A stretch of 64,000 nucleotides of DNA from Nocardioides marmoribigeumensis. Lineage in GTDB: Bacteria > Actinomycetota > Actinomycetes > Propionibacteriales > Nocardioidaceae. The stretch spans positions 310,001 through 374,000 of the forward strand of contig NZ_JAVDYG010000001.1 of NCBI RefSeq assembly GCF_031458325.1, read 5' to 3'. Each line of letters starts with the position of its first letter. The stretch's first letter is position 1. The translations under genes and the position numbers were made by a program. The notes below the pieces were generated by a model. The model did not search any database. It was not told the DNA's origin and saw only the letters and a list, made by a program, of their open reading frames with translations. This document shows, piece after piece, positions 9,087-18,665 of the stretch.

Positions 9087-10229
9087 TCAGACCCGGAACG
9101 TCCACGGGTCCGTGACGATCGTGCTCACGCGGGTGTCCACCGTATAGCCCCGCGCGGCCACCTCCCGGTCCACCTCGGCCCGCACGACCGGCAGCCAGGT
9201 CCACTCCGCCGCCCAGTGCGCCACGTCCACCAGCGCCGGCGCCCCCGGCTCCTCGAGGTGCTCGCCGGCCCGGTGGTGCTTGAGGTCGGAGGTCACGAAC
9301 ACGTCGACCCCGGCCCGCGAGGCGTCCTCGAGCAGCGACTCCCCCGATCCCGCCCCGACCGCCACCCGCTGCACGAGCCGGTCCGGGTCGCCCGCCACGC
9401 GCACCCCTTGGGCCGTGCGCGGGAAGCGCTGGTCGACGTACGCCGCGAAGTCGCGCAGGCTCATCGGCTCCGGCAGCGTGCCGACCCGCCCGTGGCCCCG
9501 GACCGACACCGGGCCCGTCTGGCCGGGGGCGAGCGCGAGCTCGTGGACGTCGTACGCCGGCTCCTCGTAGGGGTGCGCGGCCCGCATCGCGGCGACGACC
9601 TCAGCGCGGAGCCGGCGCGGCACGACGGCCTCGACGCGCACCTCGGCGGTGATCTCGGGGCAACCGACCTCGCCGACCGTGGGGTGGGCGCCCTCGAGCG
9701 GGCGGAAGCGCCCCTCGCCGACCACGGACCACGTGCACGAGTCGTAATCGCCGATGCGCCCCGCACCCGCGGTCGCGATCGCGGTCCGCACGGCCTCGGC
9801 GGCGTCGGTCGGGACGAGGACGACGAGCTTGTCCAGCCCTGCGTCGGTGGGCGACAGCACGCTCAGGTCCTGCAGGTCGAGCGTGTGCGCGATGGCCTCG
9901 TTGACGCCGTGGGCAGGCACGTCGGCGCTGGTGTGGGCGGTGTAGAGCGCGATGCCCTCGCGCACGAGCCGGTGCACCACGCGCCCCTTGGGGGTCGTGG
10001 CCGCGACCGAGCTCACCGGCGTGAGCAGCAGCGGGTGGTGCACGACCAGGGCGTCGACGCCGCGCTCGACGGCCTCGTCGACCACCGCCTGCACCGGGTC
10101 GACGGCGAAGAGCACGCTCGCGACCTCGGCGTCCGGGTCGCCGCACACGAGCCCGACCACGTCCCACGGCTCCGCCCACGACGGGTCGTAGCGCTCCTCG
10201 AGGATCTCGACCAGCTCACGCAGAAGCAC
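9087..10229 (-). CDS. Nif3-like dinuclear metal centre hexameric protein
   Basis: A 380-residue Nif3/YbgI-like protein with a DUF34-type metal-binding fold. The metal ligands are visible in VVHHPLLL and later in FVTSDLKHHRAGE and DVAHWAAE. The insertion between the halves (about residues 130-230, with PYEEPAYDVHEL) is the PII-like domain of the long family form. Function is not firmly known; a role as a metal-dependent phosphatase or GTP cyclohydrolase I-like chaperone has been suggested for relatives. The GTG start at 10229 gives an N-terminus matching the family, yet it lies one base beyond the 3' end of tRNA-Val, leaving no room for a Shine-Dalgarno site. Confidence 0.9.
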   Translation of the reverse strand: MLLRELVEILEERYDPSWAEPWDVVGLVCGDPDAEVASVLFAVDPVQAVVDEAVERGVDALVVHHPLLLTPVSSVAATTPKGRVVHRLVREGIALYTAHTSADVPAHGVNEAIAHTLDLQDLSVLSPTDAGLDKLVVLVPTDAAEAVRTAIATAGAGRIGDYDSCTWSVVGEGRFRPLEGAHPTVGEVGCPEITAEVRVEAVVPRRLRAEVVAAMRAAHPYEEPAYDVHELALAPGQTGPVSVRGHGRVGTLPEPMSLRDFAAYVDQRFPRTAQGVRVAGDPDRLVQRVAVGAGSGESLLEDASRAGVDVFVTSDLKHHRAGEHLEEPGAPALVDVAHWAAEWTWLPVVRAEVDREVAARGYTVDTRVSTIVTDPWTFRV

Positions 10230-10230
10230 G

Positions 10231-10302
10231 TGGGCGCAGCAGGGATCGAACCTGCGACCGCTGGTTTGTAAGACCAGAGCTCTACCGCTGAGCTATGCGC
10301 CC
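10231..10302 (-). tRNA. tRNA-Val (anticodon UAC)
   Basis: The 72 nt fold into a full cloverleaf: acceptor GGGCGCA pairs with TGCGCCC, the D arm is GCTC/GAGC, the anticodon stem CTGGT/ACCAG encloses CTTACAA with anticodon TAC, and the T arm is GCAGG-TTCGATC-CCTGC. The discriminator is A, with CCA not encoded. It immediately precedes the Nif3-like gene on the same strand. Confidence 0.96.
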
Positions 10303-10372
10303 GTACGACGCGCGGGGCGTCGCGGAGAGGCGAGCGTACCGGTCCCGCCGGACCGGGCGTGCCGCGCCCGGG

Positions 10373-10795
10373 TCAGCTGGGCTGGCAGTTCTCGAGCGCG
10401 GTGAGGTAGGCCTCGTCCCCGAGCAGCTTGGGGCCGTCGGTGATCGAGATCGGGCCGCCGGTCACGGCCCACTGGCGGCCACGGAAGTTGATCAGGCGCG
10501 AGCCGTCGGCGCACTCGTGGCCCCTGGCGGCGACCGGGATCTCGGCGGCGTTGTCGACGCAGCCGTCGTAGTGCTGGGGCAGGGTGCGACCGGGACGCCA
10601 CGTGGCGCGGCAGTCGGGCATGTTGGTGCGCGTGGCCGACAGCGTCGGCAGCTTGCTCGCCGCGGGCAGCGGCTGGGCGACCGACGTGGTGCCGGACAGG
10701 CTCGGCGCGCCCGCGGAGGAGTCGGCCTCCTGGCCGCAGCCGGCGAGCGCGCTCACCGCACAGAGAAGGAGCACCGCACCCGTCGATCGCAACAT
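10373..10795 (-). CDS. Small secreted lipoprotein
   Basis: A 140-residue predicted lipoprotein. The N-terminus MLRSTGAVLLLCAVSALAGC is a signal peptide ending in a lipobox (LAGC), so Cys20 should be lipidated and the protein tethered outside the membrane. A Ser/Thr/Pro/Ala-rich linker follows. The mature domain (about 60-140) has four cysteines, likely forming two disulphides, and ends ALENCQPS. I do not recognise a family; no catalytic motif is visible. A CATGAT hexamer lies six bases before the ATG, suggesting a leaderless message. It is a single gene between tRNA-Val and the acyl-CoA ligase. Confidence 0.8.
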   Translation of the reverse strand: MLRSTGAVLLLCAVSALAGCGQEADSSAGAPSLSGTTSVAQPLPAASKLPTLSATRTNMPDCRATWRPGRTLPQHYDGCVDNAAEIPVAARGHECADGSRLINFRGRQWAVTGGPISITDGPKLLGDEAYLTALENCQPS

Positions 10796-10859
10796 GGCTC
10801 CATCATGTCACTCGGCGACGCTCCTGGCAGCCGACCCGCGGCAACCTCGACGTGGCCGG

Positions 10860-10907
10860 AAAAAGCAAGTGCAGCCGCTGGCGTCTCGGGTCACCAGCGG
10901 CTGCACC
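10860..10907 (-). terminator. Intrinsic terminator of the acyl-CoA ligase gene
   Basis: A perfect 13-bp stem (GTGCAGCCGCTGG at 10870-10882 and its complement at 10895-10907) with a 12-base loop. Read on the minus strand it is followed by TTGCTTTTT, a classic U-tract. It lies about 80 bases beyond the stop of the ligase gene. Confidence 0.85.
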
Positions 10908-10986
10908 ACTATTGAACCACGCCTAGGGGTGTGGTGCACGGCGGCAACGCGTGGTTTGGACCACTCCCAGGCAAAGTTTTCCGGGC

Positions 10987-12684
10987 TCAGCCGGCGTCGC
11001 CGTCACCGTCCGTGGCGGCGCTGTCGGAGTCGTCGTCGCCGTCCCCCTCGAGCTTGCGCTTGAGCACCTTGCCGGTGGCGTTGCGCGGGAGTTCGTCGAG
11101 GAACTCGATCTCGCGGGGCACCTTGTAGCGGGCGAGGTTGGACTTCACGTGGCCCTTGAGGTCGTCCTCGCTGGCGTCCTTGCCGTCCTCGAGCACGACG
11201 AAGGCCTTGAGTCGCTTGCCGTAGTCCTCGTCGTCGACCCCGATGCAGGCCACCTCGTGGACCGCGTCGTGCTTGGCGAGGCAGTCCTCGACCTCCTTGG
11301 GGAAGACGTTCTCGCCGCCGGAGACGATCATCTCGTCGTCGCGGCCCTCGACGAAGAGGTGGCCCTGCTCGTCGAAGCGGCCCACGTCGCCCGAGCTCAT
11401 CAGCCCGTCGATCATGTCCTTGGTCTCCTCGCCGCCGGTGTAGCCCTCGAAGAGGATCCCGTTGCCGACGAAGATGCGCCCGGTCTTGCCCTGCTCGACC
11501 TCGTTGCCGTCCTCGTCGAAGATCTTGACGATCGTGGCGTGCGGCGGCTTGCCGGCGGTGCCGGGGGCCTCGCGCAGGTCCTGCGGGGTCGCGACGGTCG
11601 CGTAGGCGACCTCGGTCGAGCCGTAGATGTTGTAGAGGTTGTCGCCGAAGGTGTCCATCCACTTGGTGCCCAGGTCACCGGGCAGCGCGGAGCCGGAGGC
11701 GGCCACCACCTTGAGGTTGGGGAAGTCGAACCTCGCCAGCTTGTCGTCGCCCAGCTTGAAGATGCGCTGCATCATCACCGGGATCACGACGAGCGAGTCC
11801 ACGTCGTGCTCCTCCATCGTCTCCAAGCACTGCTCGGGGTCGAACTTGCGACGCAGCACGACCTTGGACTGCAGCAGCATCGCCAGGGCGAGGTGGGCGA
11901 ACCCCCAGGTGTGGAACAGCGGCGCGGCGATGTGGCAGGTCCAGCCGCGGCGCAGCGGCATCCGCGAGAGCAGGGACACCGCCGCGTCGACGCCGGCGTC
12001 GCTGCGGGGCGCGCCCTTCGGCGTACCGGTCGTGCCGGAGGTGAGGATGACGATGCGGCTCTGGGACTCAGGCGCCTCGAGGTCGGCGGTCGCGGAGCCC
12101 TTCTCGATCAGCGCCTCGATCGTGGTGGCGTCCTCCGAGGGGGCCTCCAGGTTGTCCTCGTCGTCCTCGACCCAGGCCACGACCCGCTTGATCTCGTCGG
12201 GGATCTCCTCGACCAGCTCGCTGAACTCCTCGTCGAAGACGATGACCTTGGGCCCCTCGCGCTCCATCACCTCGACCAGCTGCGGGCCGGAGAACGCGGT
12301 GTTGAGGAACAGGATGTCGCCGCCGAGCTTGCTGGCGGCGATGAGCGCGTCGATGAAGTAGCGGTGGTTGCGCGCCATGATCGCGACCCCGTGCTCGGAG
12401 TCGACGCCCATCTCGCGCAGGGAGTCGGCCAGGGCGGTGCCCCGCTCGTCGAGCTGCTTCCACGTGAGCTCGCCCAGCTCGTCGACCAGCCCCACCTCGT
12501 CGGGCGCCCGCACCGCGAGGGCGGCGAACCCGCCGGCCGGCCCCACGCCCCACTCCTTGAGGGTCAGCGCGAGCTTGGCGAGCTTGCGGGGGCCGTAGGG
12601 CTTGACGATGCCACTGGCCAGCAGCACCCGCGCCTTCGTCACCTGGTCTCCGACGAGGGCGGCTGCCTGCCGTGGCTTCTGCAT
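10987..12684 (-). CDS. Long-chain acyl-CoA ligase (AMP-binding, FadD family)
   Basis: A 565-residue ATP-dependent acyl-CoA synthetase that activates a fatty acid via acyl-AMP to acyl-CoA. The ATP-binding P-loop ILTSGTTGTPKGAPRS lies at about 200-215, the NIYGSTEVAYATVA motif at about 370, the hinge aspartate in SSGDVGRFDEQGHLFVEGR, and the catalytic lysine in PRNATGKVLKR near the end. The last 20 residues are an acidic Asp-rich tail beyond the usual end. The ATG at 12684 was chosen because AAGGAGA lies eight bases upstream; the longer frame adds 16 residues of poor sequence. It is a stand-alone gene with its own terminator at 10860-10907, and is likely to feed the lipid genes to the right. 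Confidence 0.9.
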   Translation of the reverse strand: MQKPRQAAALVGDQVTKARVLLASGIVKPYGPRKLAKLALTLKEWGVGPAGGFAALAVRAPDEVGLVDELGELTWKQLDERGTALADSLREMGVDSEHGVAIMARNHRYFIDALIAASKLGGDILFLNTAFSGPQLVEVMEREGPKVIVFDEEFSELVEEIPDEIKRVVAWVEDDEDNLEAPSEDATTIEALIEKGSATADLEAPESQSRIVILTSGTTGTPKGAPRSDAGVDAAVSLLSRMPLRRGWTCHIAAPLFHTWGFAHLALAMLLQSKVVLRRKFDPEQCLETMEEHDVDSLVVIPVMMQRIFKLGDDKLARFDFPNLKVVAASGSALPGDLGTKWMDTFGDNLYNIYGSTEVAYATVATPQDLREAPGTAGKPPHATIVKIFDEDGNEVEQGKTGRIFVGNGILFEGYTGGEETKDMIDGLMSSGDVGRFDEQGHLFVEGRDDEMIVSGGENVFPKEVEDCLAKHDAVHEVACIGVDDEDYGKRLKAFVVLEDGKDASEDDLKGHVKSNLARYKVPREIEFLDELPRNATGKVLKRKLEGDGDDDSDSAATDGDGDAG

Positions 12685-12817
12685 GGGTCTCCTTGAAGAT
12701 GTGTCCGAGCAACTACAAGAACGAACGAGCACGAGCGCCTGAGGGTACGGGCCGGTGAGGCGGGTCTCAGCGGGCCCGGGCAGGTCTCAGCGGGGTGCGA
12801 ACCGGTCAGGGAGGCTC

Positions 12818-13246
12818 TCAGCGAGGGTGGTTCTTGGGCGCCGCGAGACGGGTGGCGGTCCAGTCCGCGCAGATCGACATCGTCGTGGTCACCGCGAGCC
12901 CCGCGATGGGTGCCGCCTCGGTGATGTCGGCGGCCTCGACCTCGCCGGGCCGCCCCACCTTGGGAGTGAGCAGCCAGATGACCCCGCCGTCCGCGAGGTC
13001 GGTCAGGGCGTCGACCAACGCGTCGACCAAGTCACCGTCGTCCTCACGCCACCACAGCAGGACCGCGTCCACGACGTTGCCGTAGTCGCCGTCGACCAGG
13101 TCGCCGTCGACGGCGTTCTCGACCTGGACCCGCAGGTCGTCGTCGACGTCCTCGTCCCAGCCGAACTCCTGGACCACGTCGCCACGGGTGAGACCCAACC
13201 GTCCACCTGCGTCCTTGGTGTCGGCGCCCCCGGGGGTCGCACTCAC
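12818..13246 (-). CDS. DUF3052 family protein
   Basis: A 142-residue acidic cytoplasmic protein of the DUF3052 family, known only from Actinobacteria. The family core [37 protein letters not shown] and [15 protein letters not shown] are all present. Function is unknown. The GTG at 13246 has AGGAGGCAGGAC just upstream, a strong Shine-Dalgarno site. It is divergent from aceE, an arrangement also seen in mycobacteria, so the 212-base gap probably holds both promoters. Three short direct repeats of GTCTCAGCG occur just beyond the gene at 12763-12822, the last overlapping the stop codon. Confidence 0.88.
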   Translation of the reverse strand: MSATPGGADTKDAGGRLGLTRGDVVQEFGWDEDVDDDLRVQVENAVDGDLVDGDYGNVVDAVLLWWREDDGDLVDALVDALTDLADGGVIWLLTPKVGRPGEVEAADITEAAPIAGLAVTTTMSICADWTATRLAAPKNHPR

Positions 13247-13458
13247 GTCCTGCCTCCTCGTTTCCGGTGTGCTGGTGGCCGTCCTGGGGACGGTCCCGTC
13301 CGGCCAGTCCACCGGATGAGCGCCGACCGCGCAACGTTTTGCGCGACCTTCCCCCCTCAACGGGTGTCGAACCTACCCGCGCGCCTGGTCACCCCTGCGG
13401 GCGGCCGGGTGCTTCCGGCGTACTCGCGAGTACTGGAGGCCGGTGCAAAGATGGATTC

Positions 13459-16251
13459 GTGACCTCGGACGACAAGACGGACACCCCCACCCCCCGCGCC
13501 GGCCGCAGCGTGATCCACGAGGGACTTCCCACCCAGCTGCCGGACATCGACCCCGACGAGACCGGCGACTGGGTCGACTCGCTCGACGCGCTCATCGAGG
13601 AGCGCGGCCGCGACCGCGCCCGCTTCGTGATGCTCAAGCTGCTGGAGCGCGCGCGGGAGAAGCAGGTCGGCGTCCCTGCGCTGCGCAGCACCGACTACAT
13701 CAACACGATCCCCCCGGAGCGCGAGCCGTGGTTCCCCGGCGACGAGGAGGTCGAGCGCCGCATCCGCGCGTTCATCCGGTGGAACGCCGCGATCATGGTC
13801 TCCGGCGCCAACCGTCCCGGCCTCGAGGTCGGCGGCCACATCGCGACCTACCAGTCGTCCGCCTCGCTCTACGAGGTCGGCTTCAACCACTTCTTCAAGG
13901 GCCACGACCACCCCGGCGGCGGCGACCAGGTCTACATCCAGGGGCACGCCTCCCCCGGCATCTACGCCCGCGCCTTCCTCGAGGGCCGGCTCTCCGCCGG
14001 GCAGCTGACCAACTTCCGCCAGGAGGCGCAGCACGGCGTCGGCAAGGGCCTGCCGTCCTACCCCCACCCCCGGCTGATGCCGGACTTCTGGGAGTTCCCC
14101 ACGGTCTCGATGGGCCTCACTGCGATCAACTCGATCTACCAGGCGCGCTTCAACCGCTACCTGCACAACCGGGGCATCAAGGACACCGGCGACCAGCACG
14201 TGTGGGCGTTCCTCGGTGACGGCGAGATGGCCGAGCCCGAGTCCCTGGGCGCCATCCGCATCGCCGCTCGCGAGGAGCTGGACAACCTCACCTGGGTGAT
14301 CAACTGCAACCTGCAGCAGCTCGACGGCCCGGTCACCGGCAACGGCAAGATCATCCAGGAGCTCGAGGCCAACTTCCGTGGCGCCGGGTGGAACGTGATC
14401 AAGGTCGTCTGGGGCCGCGAGTGGGACGACCTGCTCGCCCGCGACGTCGACGGCGTCCTGGTCAACAAGATGAACACCACCCCCGACGGCATGTTCCAGA
14501 CCTACTCGGTGGAGTCCGGCGACTACATCCGCGACAGCTTCTTCGGCGGCGACTCGCGCCTGCGCAAGATGGTCGAGCACATGTCGGACGAGCAGATCCG
14601 CAAGCTCCCGCGCGGCGGTCACGACTACCGCAAGGTCTACGCGGCGTTCGACGCGGCCACCAAGCACGCCGGTCAGCCGACCGTGATCCTGGCCAAGACC
14701 ATCAAGGGCTGGACGATCCCGGCGCTCGAGGGCAAGAACGCCACCCACCAGATGAAGAAGCTCACGCTTCCCGACATCAAGAAGTACCGCGACCGGCTCT
14801 ATCTGCCGATGTCGGACCGCGACATCGACGAGCACTACGAGAAGCACGGCATGGCGCCGTTCTTCCACCCCGGCGAGGACTCCCCCGAGATCGAGTACAT
14901 GCTCGAGCGCCGCAAGGAGCTCGGCGGCTCGCTGCCCAAGCGCGTCGTGCGCGCCAAGCCCCTCGAGCTGCCCGCCGCCAAGGTGTACGACGAGCTCAAG
15001 GCCGGGTCCGGCAAGCAGGCCGTGGCCACGACGATGGCGCTGGTGCGGCTGATCAAGGACCTGGTCAAGGACAAGGGCATCGGTGCGCGCATCGTGCCGA
15101 TCGCGCCCGACGAGTACCGCACCTTCGGCATGGACTCGATGTTCTCGAGCCAGAAGATCTACAACCCGGCCGGCCAGCACTACGAGTCGGTCGACCGCAA
15201 GCTGCTCATGGCCTACAAGGAGTCCCCGCAAGGACAGCTCCTCCACGAGGGCATCTCCGAGGCCGGGGCGATGGCCTCCGCGACGGCCGCCGGGTCGGCG
15301 TACTCCACGCACGGGGAGTACATGATCCCGGTCTACCTCTTCTACTCGATGTTCGGCTTCCAGCGCACCGGCGACTCGATCTGGGCGATGGCCGACCAGA
15401 TGGCACGCGGGTTCCTCATCGGGGCGACCGCCGGGCGCACCACGCTGACCGGCGAGGGCCTGCAGCACGCCGACGGGCACTCCCCGCTCCTGGCGGCGAC
15501 CAACCCGGCGGTCGTGCACTACGACCCGGCGTTCGCCTACGAGGTCGGCCACATCGTGCGCAGCGGCATCGAGCGGATGTACGGCTCCACCGAGGAGCAC
15601 CCCGGCGGCGAGAACGTCATCTTCTACCTCACCGTCTACAACGAGCCCTACGTCCAGCCCAAGGAGCCGGAGGGCCTCGACGTCGAGGGCCTGCTCAAGG
15701 GGCTCTACCGCGTGAGCGAGGCCCCGGAGGGCGACGGCCCCGTCGTCCAGCTCGTCGGGTCGGGCGTCGGCTACCCCTGGGCGCGTGACGCGGCCGAGCT
15801 GCTGCTCGAGGACTGGGGTGTCCGGGCCGCGACCTGGTCGGCGACGTCGTGGAACGAGCTGGCCCGCGAGGCGATCGCCACCGAGGAGCACAACTTCCTC
15901 CACCCCGACCAGGAGGCCCGCACGCCCTACGTCACCGAGGTGCTCAGCGGTCACGACGGTCCGGTCGTCGCGGTCAGCGACTTCATGACCGCGGTGCCCA
16001 ACCAGATCGCCAAGTGGGTGCCGGAGGACTTCCACGTCCTCGGCGCCGACGGGTTCGGCTTCGCCGACACGCGTCCCGCCGCCCGACGGTTCTTCCACAT
16101 CGACGCCCAGTCCGTCGCCGTCGCCGCGCTCACCGCGCTGGCCCAGGCCGGCGAGATCGAGCAGAGCGTCGTGGTCAAGGCGTTCGAGAAGTACCGCATC
16201 GACGACCCCACCGCCGTCTCCGGGGTCAAGCAGGAGGGCGGCGACGCCTGA
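13459..16251 (+). CDS. aceE: Pyruvate dehydrogenase E1 component, homodimeric type
   Basis: A 930-residue thiamine-diphosphate enzyme that decarboxylates pyruvate and passes the acetyl group to the lipoyl E2, supplying acetyl-CoA. The ThDP-binding motif runs from [10 protein letters not shown] (about residue 253) to [11 protein letters not shown]. Other signatures are [20 protein letters not shown] and the C-terminal third [18 protein letters not shown]. The length matches actinobacterial AceE. The GTG at 13459 was chosen because an AAAGAT hexamer lies six bases upstream and the longer frame has no plausible start. The gene stands next to fasR and the fatty-acid operon, so acetyl-CoA supply and its largest consumer are physically linked. 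The E2 and E3 subunits are not in the window. Confidence 0.96.
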   Translation: MTSDDKTDTPTPRAGRSVIHEGLPTQLPDIDPDETGDWVDSLDALIEERGRDRARFVMLKLLERAREKQVGVPALRSTDYINTIPPEREPWFPGDEEVERRIRAFIRWNAAIMVSGANRPGLEVGGHIATYQSSASLYEVGFNHFFKGHDHPGGGDQVYIQGHASPGIYARAFLEGRLSAGQLTNFRQEAQHGVGKGLPSYPHPRLMPDFWEFPTVSMGLTAINSIYQARFNRYLHNRGIKDTGDQHVWAFLGDGEMAEPESLGAIRIAAREELDNLTWVINCNLQQLDGPVTGNGKIIQELEANFRGAGWNVIKVVWGREWDDLLARDVDGVLVNKMNTTPDGMFQTYSVESGDYIRDSFFGGDSRLRKMVEHMSDEQIRKLPRGGHDYRKVYAAFDAATKHAGQPTVILAKTIKGWTIPALEGKNATHQMKKLTLPDIKKYRDRLYLPMSDRDIDEHYEKHGMAPFFHPGEDSPEIEYMLERRKELGGSLPKRVVRAKPLELPAAKVYDELKAGSGKQAVATTMALVRLIKDLVKDKGIGARIVPIAPDEYRTFGMDSMFSSQKIYNPAGQHYESVDRKLLMAYKESPQGQLLHEGISEAGAMASATAAGSAYSTHGEYMIPVYLFYSMFGFQRTGDSIWAMADQMARGFLIGATAGRTTLTGEGLQHADGHSPLLAATNPAVVHYDPAFAYEVGHIVRSGIERMYGSTEEHPGGENVIFYLTVYNEPYVQPKEPEGLDVEGLLKGLYRVSEAPEGDGPVVQLVGSGVGYPWARDAAELLLEDWGVRAATWSATSWNELAREAIATEEHNFLHPDQEARTPYVTEVLSGHDGPVVAVSDFMTAVPNQIAKWVPEDFHVLGADGFGFADTRPAARRFFHIDAQSVAVAALTALAQAGEIEQSVVVKAFEKYRIDDPTAVSGVKQEGGDA

Positions 16252-16320
16252 CCCGCCCCGCGGCCGCCGCCCGTCCCCCCAGCTGTCAATCGGAGGGGCG
16301 GTCGGTCGCGGCGGGGGCCG

Positions 16321-17277
16321 TCAGGCGATCGTGACGACCCGGCTGTCGGGGATCACGACGCCCGCGGGGGCGCCGTTCTTCAGCAGCGCCCGCCAGCGGC
16401 CGCGGTGGTGGGTCGCGGGCTGGGTGGTGCGGATGAACCGCTCGAGGGTGCTCACCACCAGCTCGGGGTCCTCCTTGTGCGGGAAGTGCCCGCAGCCGGG
16501 GGTGATCGTGACGCGCACCCCGGGCGCGACCGACCTGATCCGGGCCGCGTGGGTGGCGGGGATGACCTGGTCGTCCTGGCCCCAGATGAGGCACAGCGGC
16601 ATCTCCTGGGTCAGGTAGGCCCGGTCGACCATCGTGATGATCTGGCCACGCAGGTCGACGCACGCGCGGACCACGTGCGCGAGCGCCCGGCGGGAGCGGG
16701 GGTCCTTGAGGTGCTCGACGATGTCGGCGATCTCGCCGAGGTCGCGCAGCACGGGGTGGCCGGTGCGCTTGAGCCCGCGCAGCGAGCCGGTGACGGCGTG
16801 ACGGACGCCGGGCAGCGTCGCCAGCCCCATCGCGGTGTGGAAGCCGGGCAGGGTCACCGCCCGGATGATCGGGGTGACCTCGCGGCCGAGACCCCCGGGT
16901 GCGATCAGGGCGACGCGCTCGGTGCGCTCGGGGAACTGGTAGGCGAACTGCATCGCGACGCCACCGCCGAGGCTGTGACCGACGACCGTGACCCGGTCGA
17001 TGCCCAGGACGGTGAGCAGGTCGCGCATCCCGTTGGCGTAGCCCCCGACGCTGTAGTCCGCCCGCGGCTTGTCCGACCGGCCGTGCCCGAGGAGGTCGGG
17101 GGCGATCACGGTGTGGCGGCGCGCGAGGCGCCGGATGATCGGGTTCCACGTCGTGTGGTCGCACGCCATGCCGTGCAGCAGCAGGATCGCCGGGCCGCTG
17201 CCGGCCTTGACGAAAGCGCGGCGGTGGCCGTGGATCGTGACGTACTGGACCTCGAGCGGGTCCTCGGTTCCACGCAT
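16321..17277 (-). CDS. Alpha/beta-fold hydrolase
   Basis: A 318-residue cytoplasmic hydrolase with a complete catalytic triad: nucleophile Ser102 in VVGHSLGGG, acid in WGQDDQVIP and histidine in GCGHFPHKEDP. The oxyanion motif LLLHGMACDHTTW is typical. No signal peptide is seen. The substrate cannot be told; esterases, thioesterases and lactonases share this layout. It is convergent with aceE and divergent from fasR, so it interrupts an otherwise conserved aceE-fasR-fab order. A thioesterase role in lipid metabolism would fit the place but is only a guess. Confidence 0.85.
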   Translation of the reverse strand: MRGTEDPLEVQYVTIHGHRRAFVKAGSGPAILLLHGMACDHTTWNPIIRRLARRHTVIAPDLLGHGRSDKPRADYSVGGYANGMRDLLTVLGIDRVTVVGHSLGGGVAMQFAYQFPERTERVALIAPGGLGREVTPIIRAVTLPGFHTAMGLATLPGVRHAVTGSLRGLKRTGHPVLRDLGEIADIVEHLKDPRSRRALAHVVRACVDLRGQIITMVDRAYLTQEMPLCLIWGQDDQVIPATHAARIRSVAPGVRVTITPGCGHFPHKEDPELVVSTLERFIRTTQPATHHRGRWRALLKNGAPAGVVIPDSRVVTIA

Positions 17278-17354
17278 CCCAGCACAGTAAGGCTGCGTGA
17301 CGCGTCACGGGAACATGTTCCAGGTCACATGTCCGTCTCGCGGGCTCACCGCTC

Positions 17355-17360
17355 TAGGCT
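17355..17360 (+). promoter_or_regulatory. -10 element of fasR
   Basis: TAGGCT followed by seven bases and the GTG start of fasR at 17368. This is the leaderless-type arrangement repeated at several genes in the window. Confidence 0.5.
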
Positions 17361-17367
17361 GGTCCAC

Positions 17368-18570
17368 GTGAGCAGCAGCGGGCGCCCCCCGGCGCGCACG
17401 CGGGCGCGGGTCGTGCGCCGGATGCAGCGCGCCGTGCCGGCCCTCACCAAGACCACGATGGCCCGGATGCAGGCCGAGATGGACTGGTTCGAGGAGCTCG
17501 ACGCCGAGCAGCGGTCCTTCGTCTCGATGGTCCTGCAGGCGGGCTACAGCCAGTTCATCGAGTGGTACGACGACGCGCGCGACCGGGAGACCGCGCGCGC
17601 CACCCCGCCCCTGAGCGCCGCCGTGTTCGGCACGGCCCCCCAGTCCCTCACCGGCTCGATCACCCTGCAGCAGACCGTGCAGATGATCCGGCTGAGCATC
17701 GAGGTCGCCGAGTCCGAGCTCGCCGCGGTCGTCGACCCCGACCACGCGGCCGGCGTGCAGGCCGAGATCCTGCGCTACGGCCGCGAGCTGGCCTTCGCCA
17801 CCGCCGACGTCTACGCCCACGCCGCCGAGATGCGCGGGGCCTGGGACGCGCGGCTCGAGGCGCTGGTGGTCGACTCGATCATGCGCGGCGAGGCCGACGA
17901 GAACATCCGCACCCGCGCCTCCGCCCTGGGCTGGCACGGCACGGGTGACGTCGCGGTGATCGTCGGACCGGCCCCCTCCGACGGCAGCAGCCCCGAGGCC
18001 GTGGTCGACCAGGTGCGTCACGCGGCCCGGGCCGCGGGTCTCGAGGCGCTCGGCGCGGTCCAGGGTGACCGGCTGGCTGTCGTGGTCGGCGGGGTGTCGG
18101 ACCCCGACAAAGCGGGCGCGGTGCTGGCTCCGCACTTCGATCACGGCCCGGTCGTCGTCGGACCGCTGGTCGACGACCTGCTGCGAGCCCACCACTCCGC
18201 GGCCGAGGCCGTGGCCGGCCTGCACGCCGCCGCGGGCTGGCCGACGGTCGCCGACACGGTCACCAGCGACGACCTGCTCGCCGAACGCGCGCTGGACGGG
18301 GACCCCGCGGCCCGTCGTACGTTGGCGGAGACGGTGTGCGCGCCCCTGAACGCAGCGGGGCCCGACCTGATGCTCACGCTCACCTCCTACCTCGACCAGG
18401 GCGGCTCGATCGAGGCCACGGCGCGCGTGCTGTTCGTGCACCCCAACACGGTGCGCTATCGGCTCAAGCGGGTGATGGACGTCACCGGCCTCGCGCCGGC
18501 CGACGCGCGCCAGGCGTTCACGCTTCGCGTCGCGGTCGTCCTCGGCCGACTGGCGAGTAACCAGCGCTGA
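17368..18570 (+). CDS. fasR: PucR/CdaR-family transcriptional regulator of fatty-acid synthesis
   Basis: A 400-residue regulator. The C-terminus is a PucR-type helix-turn-helix: SYLDQGGSIEATARVLFVHP, then NTVRYRLKRVMDVTGL. The middle is a GGDEF-like/CdaR regulatory region. In Streptomyces the homologue FasR sits directly before fabD-fabH-acpP-fabF and activates that operon; the same order here makes the same role very likely. Mycobacteria have a related gene between aceE and fabD (Rv2242 type). The GTG at 17368 is supported by the TAGGCT element seven bases upstream. The fabD gene starts 95 bases after the stop, and the gap holds a clean inverted repeat that is a candidate operator. Confidence 0.88.
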   Translation: MSSSGRPPARTRARVVRRMQRAVPALTKTTMARMQAEMDWFEELDAEQRSFVSMVLQAGYSQFIEWYDDARDRETARATPPLSAAVFGTAPQSLTGSITLQQTVQMIRLSIEVAESELAAVVDPDHAAGVQAEILRYGRELAFATADVYAHAAEMRGAWDARLEALVVDSIMRGEADENIRTRASALGWHGTGDVAVIVGPAPSDGSSPEAVVDQVRHAARAAGLEALGAVQGDRLAVVVGGVSDPDKAGAVLAPHFDHGPVVVGPLVDDLLRAHHSAAEAVAGLHAAAGWPTVADTVTSDDLLAERALDGDPAARRTLAETVCAPLNAAGPDLMLTLTSYLDQGGSIEATARVLFVHPNTVRYRLKRVMDVTGLAPADARQAFTLRVAVVLGRLASNQR

Positions 18571-18596
18571 CCCGCCTGACTTGTCGGGTTCCCACA

Positions 18597-18615
18597 AAGA
18601 TGGACGTGCCATCTT
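18597..18615. promoter_or_regulatory. Candidate FasR operator upstream of fabD
   Basis: A perfect inverted repeat, AAGATGG-N5-CCATCTT, about 50 bases before the fabD start and just after fasR. Position and symmetry fit a binding site for the adjacent dimeric regulator. Binding is inferred; the sequence shows only the repeat. Confidence 0.5.
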
Positions 18616-18665
18616 CGTCGGCGTCGGAGTCGGATCCGGGGGGTCCTCCGGGGCAAGGTAGAAGC

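Noticed and set aside
12763-12822. Operator made of three GTCTCAGCG direct repeats
   Set aside because: They lie downstream of the DUF3052 gene and upstream of the ligase start by chance spacing; too short and imperfect.
13357-16098. A 913-codon open frame antisense to aceE
   Set aside because: It mirrors the codon structure of aceE in very GC-rich DNA, has low-complexity Arg/Val/Gly composition and matches no family.
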